Below, piece by piece: positions 47,001 to 57,996 of a DNA stretch of 64,000 nt. The DNA is taken from assembly GCA_907165065.1 (NCBI GenBank), contig OU015524.1:59251295-59315294 (forward strand). Direction: 5' to 3'. A program made the translations under genes and the position numbers. Origin of the DNA: Caprimulgus europaeus. Taxonomy: Eukaryota > Chordata > Aves > Caprimulgiformes > Caprimulgidae. Position 1 is the stretch's first letter. Each line of letters begins with the position of its first letter. The notes beneath the pieces are model-generated. The model was not told where the DNA came from, did not search any database, and worked only from the letters and a program-made list of their open reading frames with translations.

Positions 47001-50000
47001 TCTTCAGCAGCCATTCTATTCATCTGGCTGCTTTTAAGAGCAAGCAAGCCTTTCAGTGGAACTTCTGTCATTCTCCTTTGTTTTAGCCAGCTTAAAATCT
47101 TCTTGACTTTCAGGGGAGAATACTCAAGTCCTGACAGTGTATTTGATGAGTTAATATTCCTAAAACAATACTCACATTTTGGGGTGTCCCAGATGTAGTT
47201 GTTCAGGACCTCTCCCACCAAGTAGAATATGTTAATTATTACAGTAACAGCGGCAAAAAAGATTATTTTGACACCTGGGCTGAGGTGCTCAAGAAGTGGG
47301 TACACCCACACTCCTGTAACGTGGTGAATCCAGCACACCCTGAAACAAAATAAAAGTACTATGACTGATTTGCCACATTCTTATTGTTTTGTTTTAAATA
47401 TAATATGAGCAATTCGACAATTTTCATGTGTTGATATAGGCAGGTATTTCCCTGCTGCATTCATATTTATGTGGAATACACACCCCTGTTTTGTGCTGCA
47501 GTATGGAAACCGCAGCACCCTCTGTTCCAAGCAGGTTTTTTAGCCAAAGAGCATTCAGGATTCTCCAGGCTTTCCTCTGCTTTATGCAGTGCCCTTCTTT
47601 CATTTTGTACACATTTGTACAAATTTGTACATTTCTGGCACTTCTTCTTGCTATACCTGGCAAGTGTGTCAGTTTTTAGGTTTGCCAGAAACATATCGTT
47701 CAGCTTCTCTTTGAGAGAATAATTTCTTCAGCATCTGTGTTTTAGGTTGCTCCTCCTTTTCTTTCAGTTACCTGGTATCATTTGGGATTTAATAATTTAT
47801 CTCTAGGTAGGATAAACACTTTAAAAAAAAAAAAAAGAAAGAAACCACATCATCAGTGAAATTCTGGCCAAGTCCACACTCAGTATATAGTGAAGAAACA
47901 GAAATTATGGTGGTTTGCTAGTGACAGAGACTTTTAGCATTCAGCTACAGTGGAGATTGTTGGTGGACAAACCCAAGAGACAGAGTGTCAGCTTTACTGC
48001 AGTGCAGCCTGAAGAAGCATTCCAGGTATGTTGTTCTGCTGTGTGCAACTGCAGTGGACACCTGCACCCTCTGAAGGGCTGGCTTGTGTGTTGAGATCTG
48101 ACGTGGTGAGTGGTGAAGTCAGAGGGAGCAGAGCAACTACCTATGTTCCAGCAGGTGGAAGCTAAGAGAGGCAAATGCAGCCGAACTACTGAGCAAACAC
48201 CACGGAGGCTAAGCATGAAAAGTTCTAAGTGGGGACAGGCCAGGGCCCGTGACCATCTCTTCCTTTCTAACCCAACAACTTGGGAGAGAAGCTCACAGTG
48301 AAGCACAGCTAGAGAAGGCTTAGCACCGCCGCAGACTATTACTGATGGGGATTTCCATGCCCATATGATTCGCTTAATTTGCTGATACTTCTCTTAGTTT
48401 AAGGAAGACTTTTCATCACTAGATCAACTGTCATAGGCAGGGCAGAGACACAGGAGTCCACCCAACACTGTTACCACAAATGCCTGTCACACAGAAGGTA
48501 CAGAATCCCTGTTTAAGGATTCTTCATCACCCTGGAAATGTACATGGTTGTCATAGCTTCCCTCCTCCTTAGAAAAGCTTTTATTAAAGCCAAATCCGTA
48601 ACAGTTGGACACTTCATGCAGGAATTTACATGTGTCAGCAAATTAATCTGCACAATCTAAATGAAGATTAAAAACGCTTTCTCCAAAATAGTTCACATAT
48701 GGAAAATGATCTCTGTACTCTACACTTATTTGCCACAACATACTTCTGTGCCAGAATTATCTTGACAAGACAAAGGTATCTGTGAAAGAATAAAGGGTTG
48801 CCTTGTTACCCATGGTAACAGGGGATGCCATGTTCCCCTCAACCGAAGAAAAAGATGGGACAGTTGGGCAGAAGGTAATGGGATGTCGTCTACTTCAAGG
48901 TTGGCTTTGCAGAAAGTATCTATTGTTGCCTAATGTTTTTCTGTTTCATTTGATTTAGTTTTATGGTCATTCTGTGAAAAACAAGCTCCAAGGAAAAAGC
49001 TTGAAGAAACAGCCAGTGCTTCTTTTTCACTTATTTTCTCTGATGTGATGCCCAGCACTATAAAGCACCTTTACAGAGGTGACTTTTCAGGAGACCTTCT
49101 AAACTGCATCTATGTAGCCAACTTCAAGAACCAAGCAGAAGTGGCATTTACTAGAATGCATTTATGCTGGAGACAGGAAATATTTTCTAAATCCAACCAA
49201 TGAGTCACTGATGAGCTCTCGAATGTCAGTGATCTCTGGTTAGTTCAGAATCTTTGAGTACAGCTCACGCACTCTGCTCTCCACCGCCCAGCACGGGAGC
49301 CCATTCATTGCTTGGCAATACTGCTTGTGCATTCAGTAGAGCTGTTGTACGCCTGTCCCTGGTGCAGCCACGCCGTAGGCTCAGGCTTTGAGCATAAGAG
49401 GCACTGAGTGCCATTTGGAAGACAACAGTCACAAACCCACCTCATCAGCCACCTTGATCTTTCTTAAAATGAGCTGCACCACACTGCTCGCTACATCGGG
49501 ATGGAGTAATATTAGCCTCCTCTCCACTGAGAGTGACACTCTGACTATTCCTGCATTGTCTATACCACAAATGGGAGCAGCGAAGGGATGACTGCTGCCA
49601 TGGAAACCTCACCTGATGGCCTTTCTTAGCAGGTTTGTTCCTGCTTGAATACAAGCTATCTTGACGCCTCACAATAAAGGGTTGATCAACTGTAGGCATA
49701 AAGCTTCCACACAAGATTGCTGATTACTAATGTTAATGAATGCCTTCAACGTTGCAATTCTAGTAGTCATTATTCCTGTCCAACCTCATTATAGATAAGC
49801 ACAGGGGAGCATGCATTAAGATTTACTTAGGAGTGTAAATCTAGATCCAATTTAAGACCTTGTTATTGAACAGGTATAAAAAAATGGGTCATTTAGATAA
49901 AAATAAACTGAGGAGAAAAAGTTTAAGCTAAAACTGGACTGGCTACTTTTAAGAAGATAAAATTAACTTGAACGTCTCTGTGTTTTGGTTCCGTGGAAGC

Positions 50001-53000
50001 CCATGTAGACATGACCGTGTGGTTTCAAAGATGAATGTGTTACAGGTCACTGAGCTCATCTAGCCATCTGTTAGAACTTGTAAGAAAAGAAGGAATGGAA
50101 ATATTCACACATTGTATTCAAATTTAAGTGTCTGTTAAAAAAAGTGGTGATTTTCAGAAATTTTCAACCAGCTGGTGTAGAAATCAGAAAAAGCTATTTG
50201 AAAACACACAATATTGCTTCTTTTTAACAAATCTGACAAAAAAAAAAAGACTTTGTAGCTGTTTTTCACTTCTAGTATACAGTAGATGTTGTATATTTCT
50301 CCCATCAAAGTAATCAGGAGGAAATTTAAACTATGCACAGAAGGTACATGTATGTACACTTATTCTTTGGCTAGATCTTTTGTTAATGAGGAAAAGTAAC
50401 TACAAAAAATGGTCAGAACCTTGTGGTTTACGTGTGCTCTACCTGTTGCTTTGAGTAATGCAGCTGTTGTAACAGCATATGTAAAATTTATTTAGTCCTG
50501 GTAGAAGCAAGCTCAACACGTGGATATAAAGGCAGATCACCATGACACTCAGAAGATTTTGCAATGGCAGACGTTGCAGAAAATGGTTGCTCCTTCGTGA
50601 TGACTGCTCTCAGCTACAGGAGTTTGAATATACTTGTACAGGCATCACAGCTTGGTGGCACGTTGTGGTCTGAACTCTGAGAGTCTCCATCCATTTCCTG
50701 CCCAAGCTGAGTCCTTCAGCGAAGTCCACAGCTTAGCAATAAACAATACTATGTGTTCTGGAAACAGGAACTATTAAATGAGGGGCTGTGCAAATTTTCA
50801 AGAGCAGTGAATGAGAGGACACAGAATAATAAAGCATGTCATAAAACAGCTGAAGAGCTCCCAGTACTCTTCCTCGTAACAGAAGAAGCACTTCAACAGA
50901 ACTCAGAGATGAGAAATTAAAATCTGTTAATGGAAGTATCTTTCTGAATGATACCTATTATCCTCTGGAATGCTCTACCTTATCTTTCAGTGATACATCA
51001 CTGAAATCAAGAGATTAAAAAAGTTTTGAAGTATACAAGTTTGGAAGTCTACTTAGTCCACTCCTCTTCTCTGGGCCGTCTTATGCAACTCTAGTAAGCT
51101 TCTGAGGTCAGTTGACTGTACAAGCAATAAGAATGTGTACAGTTATGCTTAAGTTCAAAGAGTACAAGCTATATAAACCATCAGGACTGAAAGATCCAAG
51201 CAGCTACTTAAAACTTCCCTTACAGACTGGTTTTTCCAAAATGACCTGCTCAATCTTCTCCTGAAGCATCTGACACTGGCTACAGCTAAAACCTGGATAC
51301 ACGACTACTCTGATCTACTATGGCAGTTCCTTTCTGGTTACTTCTTGCAGCAGCAAATCCTTTCCCACATCTTCTGTGCTGTTCAGGTTTCCAGTGACTG
51401 ACAGAAAGGAAGGTGGAATCTTTGGCCCCAAACAAATCCTAGGCCAGTTCCCATTGTGGCTACTCTTTACCAAACAACAGAATATGCTCATTTTCTATGC
51501 TTTTATTTCATGATCTTTCCTAGCATCACTGTCTTCCTTTTCTACAGAAAGTGAGAACTTTACCCAGAACTATTAAATTGTGGAATGTCTCCCAAAGGAG
51601 GTGACAGGCTTACAGCAGCTGAGTCATTCAAAACTCCAACGAACAAATCATTTGTGGTTATAGAGTAGGGACCAACCCCGTGCTTTCAGAGGCAGAAGCA
51701 CAATGACCCACACTAAATCTTTCTGCTTTTGCTTTCTAATACTGACTGATGTGAGGAACATTTTCATAAATCATTATGATTCTTTTTCCCCTCCCTCAAA
51801 AAAACCCAACCCCATAAAACAGCTTGTTCTGCATCTATCAGAATTGTTAAGATCTGAGCCACATTCAGATGCTGGGCTTCTTATAATACTAGCTAGCCAG
51901 GCCCAAGTCACCTACACCAGGAATGTACATTGTTTAGAAATTTTGAAGACTTATTAAATAAGTTGAACAAACAGTCATCAGTTAGGAAATAAGAGCAATC
52001 ATCCCCTCTTGTGCCATATTCTTATGCTGGATTCTTCTCCATTGATCTGAGTGATGCTGAACAATATGTGGGTCATAGGACTGTGCTACTGGTATGGAGT
52101 CGCTTATGCAGAAGAAGACAAGTCCTGTAAAACTGCAGCTGCAAATAATGTCATATGCAAAACATACTCAGCATGGTATGGTGCCGGCATGACCTGGGAT
52201 GAACAAAGCTTAGCAGAAATTTGTCTTTATGTATAGGTAGCTAGAAACTGCAGATTTGCTGCAAGGTGTTGTCAACTTTGGAAGTAAACTATTTTGATAA
52301 ATAATATTTCATTTTAAATATAGTAATGGTTGCTATGCCTTCTTGAGCTATATTTTGAGGAGCTGCACAAGCAAGTGAGAATGTATTATCCATGCATGTC
52401 ATCTGTGATTGTACTGTTGCTTTGACTGAAACATTTGAGGATGTGGAGGTGGAGTGGAGCCAGAATGTAACAGTCCATAACGGCTATGACAGACCGAACA
52501 GGCTGAGCATCTATGCAGCCTTCTCTCGCTGAAAGCACTTCTGCTGTCCCACCCTCCTTCTGGGTCAGGTACAGGGGACACTAATCTTCTCTCAGCCTAT
52601 TTCTGCTGCTTCTACTTCTTCCTACTCTTTCCTGTTCTGAGTAGCTCTGGCTCCAAGTCTTTTCTCCTCCTCTGCTTTGTCTCATCTATCACCTACCTCT
52701 CCATCAGCCTTCCACTCTAATTTCAAAGCCTGTCTCTCTCTTCTCCTCCCAGCTTTTCCCACTTACTTGCATAATTTTAGCTTTCAAGCTGCTGACCTGT
52801 GATCTGCACATTTCCTTACCCATTTATCTTTTAACCCATGGTTCTAGTTCATCTCTTCTGCCTGCCTGGAGGACTTTTCACTTAGTTTTTCCCCAACCAC
52901 TGATTCCCCTGATCACTATTGAACTTCTGTCCCCAGTGCTCACTTCCACAAGCATTCACGGCCCCCTCCCTACATACAGACCATCAGCACACCCCAGCAC

Positions 53001-56000
53001 AGCCATGCTGTATCTCTCCTGCTCCATCGGCACCACCCACGTCAGAAATCCTTCTGGTTTCTCAGTTCTGCCCTTCTTTATCAATATGGTTGGCAGGTCC
53101 CACCAAGCTTCACACTCTAACTCTCTACTCCTCTCTTCTGAATGTCAAGGTTTGTCCTAGGAGTCTACACCCCTATCCCTTTGCCAACATCTGCACTTTC
53201 TGATCTTCCTCTCCTTCTATGGAGAATTGCTAGTGAAAATCCTACAGCAAGGCTGACAGCATCGATCTCAAATTCATTCCAGATTCTCAGTGTACATTCC
53301 TTTCTTAAATTGGTCAAGAAGAATTCAGCAAATTACTCCATCTAAACGCTCGTGATCGGCAAATCTACAGAATTGTCCTAAAGTCACTTCAAAAGAAATT
53401 TTATTTTCAAACAAAAGTTTAAAGGTATCTTAGCTCTTCAAATAGATTTATCAAAGAATCACAGAATGAACCAAGTTCAAGCTTGGAACATGTGGAGGCA
53501 GCTCCTAGTGGGTCTGAGATAGCAACAAGAGAGCAGATCGTCTTTTGCTTCTAAACACGTAGCCCAGTGTGACTACAGCAGTGGAGTCAGGTTCTTAGGG
53601 TCTGTTTTTTTGGCATCCTCAGGCATTCAAAAGCAGAGGGAAAAAGAAAACCATTTTAAAACAACGTATTTGTCTCAGTTTATTTTAGGGACACATTAGC
53701 CTCTGATATTAGTTACCATGAGGTCATTCTTATTGCAAGAAGCAATGCATTTCTGGCTCTTTTCTGTTCCTTGACAACCATCTCCATACACCCATTGGCA
53801 ATATTTTCTGGTAGTACTGGCAAGCTCTTGGGTTTTCTTAGCACTGTCTAGATTTAACAATTCAATACAAATTGTGACCTTTTCAAGCCATGCTAAATAA
53901 AGCCAATTGGCCTTTCCCATCTTATCCCATGGCCATGATCCTGAAAGTCCATGTATGGTCTGCAACAGGCAACACAAGACTGTGAATGCTCTGCCTGGGC
54001 ACGGTTCCTTAAGAGCAAGGGAGAGCCCCCCCTCACAGAGAGCACGTGAGCTACGTGCACCTACTCAAATGCTCTTTGACTGAAGGGAGAGAATGCAAAA
54101 AACACCCAAAGAAAAACAGAAAAAGGTTTTACTCTTCAAGAAAGGATGTTTCTCAGATAACATCTCTGAATAATGCTCAGGGGATATCAAGTTATTTAGC
54201 TAGTTATTTAGCTATGTTCTTCCAACTTCAGTGATTCAGAACTGTTTGCCTGTTTTGTCATTTATCAAACATATACAATAAAAGCTTGCTAATCCACTGT
54301 CTCTTTCATGCATGAAAGATTCAGTCACATATAAAATAAAACAGAAGTTCTCCTCTCCTTCGAGTTGCAAAAAATGCATTAACAGAATCAAACATGTGTG
54401 CTCCTTTACAGTAAAACGTGCAACATGTAGCATGGTAAGAAAGTTTCAGCTGAGGAGGAGAGAAAGTTCAAAATTCAAGGGCAAAACATAGAGAACCTCT
54501 GATTAGCAGCTCTCTCCGCTTTATACTGAGAGCGATGCAGTGAAAACATTTCAGCTGAGGGAAAAATTACATAGGGAGAAGGACAAATTCTCATGTGGCA
54601 GATCCCTAACTTCTAGGCAATAAAACATAAAGCAAGGACTGAGCCCCAGCAGGAGACCTATGGACAATCAAAGGTACAAAGGAAGGAAGTTCCACCAGGC
54701 TGAATGTAACTAGGCCATGTGCAGGTGTAGTCTCATTTTAATGCACTGTGTTAACCTTGAGGAGTCTGAACAGTATGCCAAGAAGGACAGCAAATCCGAA
54801 TTAAGTAATTCCAAACCCTTTAAGTGATTAAGGTCTCTACTTCAGTGTGGTCACTTAGCAGAAGGAAGACAATGGACCTCAGCTGAGAAAAGCAGGCACA
54901 CGGAGTAAGAGGGGTGAAAGCTGGTGAAAGGGTTGGAGAACAAGTCTTATGAGGAGCAGCTGAGGGAGCTGGGGTTGTTCAGTCTGGAGAACAGAAGGCT
55001 GAGGGGAGACCGTATCACTGTCTACAACTGCCTGAAAGGAGGGTGTAGGGAGGCAGGTGTGTGTCTTTTCTCTCAGGTAACTAGTGGTAGAACAAGAGGA
55101 AGTGGCCTCAAGTTGCACCAAGGGAGGTTCAGATTGGATATCTTCACTTAAAGGATTATCAGAGACTGGAATGGGCTACCTAGGGAAGTGGTTGAGTCAC
55201 CATCCCCAGAGGTATTTAAAAGATGGGTAGATGGGGTGCTCAGAGATATGGTTTAGTAATGGACAGGTATGGTTGGACCTGGTGATCTCAAAGGTCTTCT
55301 CCAACCAAAAAAATTTATGAAAAAAACCTAATTTTTTCACACACTCTGATAGATTTTTCCAATCTGTGAATATAAGATATGTTGTATTGGTATCATAGAG
55401 CCAGGATTTGGCTTGCAGCCTAAACCAAAACTTGGATAGAGGCTTCAGTAACACCTGCAGGTTGAAGACATGCAGAACTTGCAGATGATGGCACAGTGTA
55501 GCTTGTGTCTGCCTCCAGTCTTCTCCAAAGACTTCTGTTCATAACAGCAGAAGGAGAAATGGGCTGTAAATGGAGAATTTAGCGGGATGACCTTTAGGCT
55601 GAACAAGCAATTGTCTCAGACCGTCTTTAGAGAAATCACAACTTGGAGGTGAGTCACTTGAGAGCAGCCCTATCCGTTTTGGAAATAATGTACGTGTAGC
55701 CAAAACCAATAAACAGCAAAAGCAAAGGGAGATGATTATAGGCTGTAACTGATAATCTGCTTAGTGGTTAATTTCTTAATGCAGAATCTTCTTCCTCTGC
55801 TTTACTTTTCCTACAATTTCCTTTTACATTGTACTTGTAGCTGTAAGATGTAGATACACTGTAGTAGGCAGGATCAAGCCCTGTCAGTATCACACTGATA
55901 CTGTAGCAGATTCTGAAAAGATTTTAAGACATCTCTGGTTTTATTTCACTTGCAGAACTGAATTATTTCAATTTTCTATTCCTATTGTATACTATTGCAT

Positions 56001-57380
56001 GTGTCTGCTCAGATGACCTTGAGAAAACAGGAGTTGCCATAGGAAGTCAGATCACAGGTAGAGCGATCTCATCTCTACCAATGTCTCCAGGCACCCTTCA
56101 GAGGAAGGCTGAGAAATATCATAATTATGCATTATTATATATGGGTTGAAAAAAAAAAATACTTTCTCCTGAAGAAATCACTATGTGCCTTTTCGCATGA
56201 GGCTGTCCTTGTCTTACAATTACAAATATAACTCTGTTTTAAGACGGATATGTATGTTTATAAAAGCAAATGGCAGAATGTGAAAGTTGTCCTGGGACAC
56301 AACATCCCAGTTCAGAGGGTTGATTAGCATTTTATGATCACGCAGTGTGAGTGGATGTGCATGAATAATGGCCTCTCTTTCACTGGACTGAAGTTGCATG
56401 GTTGGAGCAGCGTGACAGTACTGCCCTGAGCCTGTGTTCCTCTTTCATTAGTTTTGTCTCACTTGACTGGTGGCAAAAGCAGTATTATCCACAATTTTGG
56501 AAAATATCCTCTTAGCTGAGGGAAGAGTGTTGTGAGGTCAGAACAAAGAATGTGAGAAGTAAACAAGGGGTCATGAAATGTCTGCAGAAAAGATAAAGGT
56601 TATATGGTATCAAAGGAGCATTGTAAATAAAAAAAAGGTTTAGTAAATACTAAAATGAGACAATGACCGAAGTAAATTAACTTTGTCATGTAACTCAGGT
56701 GCTTGAGTAGAAACTTCCCAAAGAATTTAATGCTGTGTAGGAAAGGTTATTTCTGGTTTAGTTTAATTTTTCACAAACATTTGCATTTTTTAAAACAAAC
56801 TTCAGAGTGTTTGGATTACTGGCTTATTCTGTAATCAATTTTAGAGAAAGAAGTTATGAACTAGTAAAGAAAAAAGGACAGTCTCCTATCTTTTCTGTTG
56901 CTGCTTTAATACTGATGCAGGAAATAATTTGCCTATTCTCAATTTTATTTGATAGAACAAAAACCCTAAGCAATAAACTAAGGTCCAAGAAAAACATTTA
57001 GCTTGAAAAAAGGTTGAAAAATGTACCCTTGGAAAGACCACTGCTTACATGGGATTGTTCAACAAATTCCTGTTGTGTGAGGTTTGGCATATACTTTCTA
57101 AAAATATAAGCATCTGGGGAAACCAGACAAAGCCCAGGTCTTGGACCAAACGAGGCATGCAGCGTGAATCTGTTAGCGATTATTTCTATAATGAAATATG
57201 TGCCCAAATTTAGCAGTACAGAACCCCCAATACAACATGAAAACACAGCATGTACAGCCCTTACCATAAAATATAGCCAACAGCGAAGGTGCACACTGCA
57301 GCCAGTCCACAGCTCCTGCTGGGATACTGATGATGTGTTGTTCTCATCTCGATTAATACAAAGGGCAAAACTGTTGTATG
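43974..57380 (-). CDS. AIG1: AIG1, androgen-induced gene 1 / FAHFA hydrolase (last three coding exons)
   Basis: AIG1 is a multi-pass membrane threonine hydrolase that cleaves fatty-acid esters of hydroxy fatty acids. Three exons join in frame on the minus strand: 57265-57380, 47176-47339 and 43974-44011. They correspond to human residues from about 134 to the C-terminus. The first residue encoded here aligns with the catalytic His134 of the family; the Thr43 nucleophile is in an upstream exon not present in this window. The three pieces match human AIG1 closely ([44 protein letters not shown]). The gene is convergent with ADAT2, as in mammals. I looked for the exon encoding YAYDREMIYPKLLD in 57381-64000 and did not find it, so the gene continues beyond the right edge. 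Confidence 0.96.
44012..47175 (-). other. AIG1: AIG1 intron (3,164 nt) before the last coding exon
   Basis: Donor GTGAGT, acceptor TTTTCAG. AT-rich; no repeat recognised; small ORFs are without homology. Confidence 0.85.
47176..47339 (-). CDS. AIG1: AIG1 penultimate coding exon
   Basis: After TTTCAG the first G completes the Trp codon split with the previous exon. It then encodes [40 protein letters not shown] and [14 protein letters not shown] plus one base. It contains the WIHHVTG luminal motif and the last transmembrane helix ([19 protein letters not shown]). The donor GTGAGT lies at 47175-47170. Confidence 0.97.
48804..48820. promoter_or_regulatory. Perfect RFX-type X-box palindrome
   Basis: TGTTACC-CAT-GGTAACA is a perfect inverted repeat with a 3-nt centre, fitting the X-box rule GTNRCC-N0-3-RGYAAC bound by RFX factors. 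It is intronic in AIG1. The match is seen directly; function is inferred. Confidence 0.55.
52560..53230. repeat. Pyrimidine-rich (C/T-biased) tract
   Basis: The plus strand is dominated by C and T over some 670 nt, with dense TCTTCC, CTCCTC and TTCTCC words; in the AIG1 transcript this is a purine-rich GA stretch. No simple repeat unit. A similar bias recurs at 63740-64000. Confidence 0.5.
53679..53959 (-). other. Candidate alternative terminal exon in an AIG1 intron
   Basis: On the AIG1 strand a pyrimidine-rich acceptor (TTGTGTTGCCTGTTGCAG) is followed by an open frame from 53959 to a TAA at 53698-53696, an AATAAA at 53684-53679 and a T/GT-rich region beyond it. The open frame (starting [15 protein letters not shown]) is in phase 0. 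It would therefore be read only by splicing from the phase-0 exon upstream of 57380. Joined to the 57265-57380 exon, the split TG|A makes an immediate stop. No homology recognised; may be chance. Confidence 0.25.
54918..55322 (+). mobile_element. CR1 LINE 3' fragment in AIG1 intron
   Basis: About 400 nt in plus orientation, opposite to AIG1. An RT C-terminal remnant ([20 protein letters not shown]) is followed by 'ACTAGTGGTAGAACAAGAGG', 'CAAGTTGCACCAAGGGAGGT', 'GACTGGAATGGGCTACCTAG' and 'GGTCTTCTCCAACC'. It is the second CR1 in the window that still shows recognisable RT codons. Confidence 0.95.
57265..57380 (-). CDS. AIG1: AIG1 coding exon containing the catalytic histidine
   Basis: After a TTTTTTTCAG acceptor it reads [20 protein letters not shown] then [18 protein letters not shown] plus TG of a Trp codon. 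The first codon CAT (57380-57378) aligns with His134 of the human enzyme, one of its two catalytic residues. The donor is GTAAGG (57264-57259). Human has [20 protein letters not shown] at the matching place, so substitutions are conservative. Confidence 0.97.
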
Positions 57381-57919
57381 CTGAAAAAAACCAAAACAAC
57401 AGGGGAAAACCAGGTGATCAGGTGATACAAATGATTGTCACTGCATTTCTATGCTAGTTCTACAGTAAGAAACTTCATCACAAAAATCTGAAAGCAATTT
57501 CTTGATGGTCTAGAAAGACATGATAAAATGGCTCTATAAAGTCAATCAATAACCCAAATAATGTCATCGCTATAACATCCAATTGTTGAAAAGAGCAGAG
57601 GAATTCTGAGTGAGCAGAATGTGCTTTTCCTTTTGGCCAGGAATGCAAGGTGGATACTCAGTGACTGAAAACTGTATGTGGCATGAGGGGACGTGGGTCC
57701 CAGCCCCAGTTTGGTCTTGCAGTTGCTCTGTGATGTCTGCCACATCACAGAGTTACTTTGACCATTCAAGTTAATAGGCAATGCATCTGATTTTCAGAGA
57801 CTCTAGGCACAAACAATGCGTAATGAATGAATATAAATGGAGGCATTTAACGCTTCTGAGAATAAGGTTTAAATGTATCTCAATCTGGGGACTTGAAAAC
57901 AGGGGACATTCTCGAATGA

Positions 57920-57996
57920 TAGCCTCAATACCTCTGTTCCTCCATCTATAAGACAGGAGCAATTATCTTCTTTGGAAAGGTGCTGTGAATCTTAAG
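57920..57996 (+). repeat. MIR-like SINE remnant
   Basis: 'TACCTCTGTTCCTCCATCTA', then 'TAAGACAGGAGCAATTATC' and 'GGTGCTGTGAATCTTAA' follow the forward MIR order (cctcagtttcctcatctgtaaaatgggaataata...gttgtgaggattaa). Confidence 0.72.

Larger units (their letters stand above)
47340..57264 (-). other. AIG1: AIG1 intron (9,925 nt)
   Basis: Donor GTAAGG, acceptor TTTCAG. It holds a CR1 fragment (54918-55322), a perfect X-box palindrome (48804-48820), a pyrimidine-rich tract (about 52560-53230), an exon-like ORF (53696-53959) and an A-run at 47823-47836. Other stretches (47840-48800, 48821-52560, 55323-57264) show nothing I recognise. Confidence 0.85.

Noticed and set aside
54191-54216. Short tandem duplication (GTTATTTAGCTA repeated)
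   Set aside because: Two imperfect copies only; no significance.
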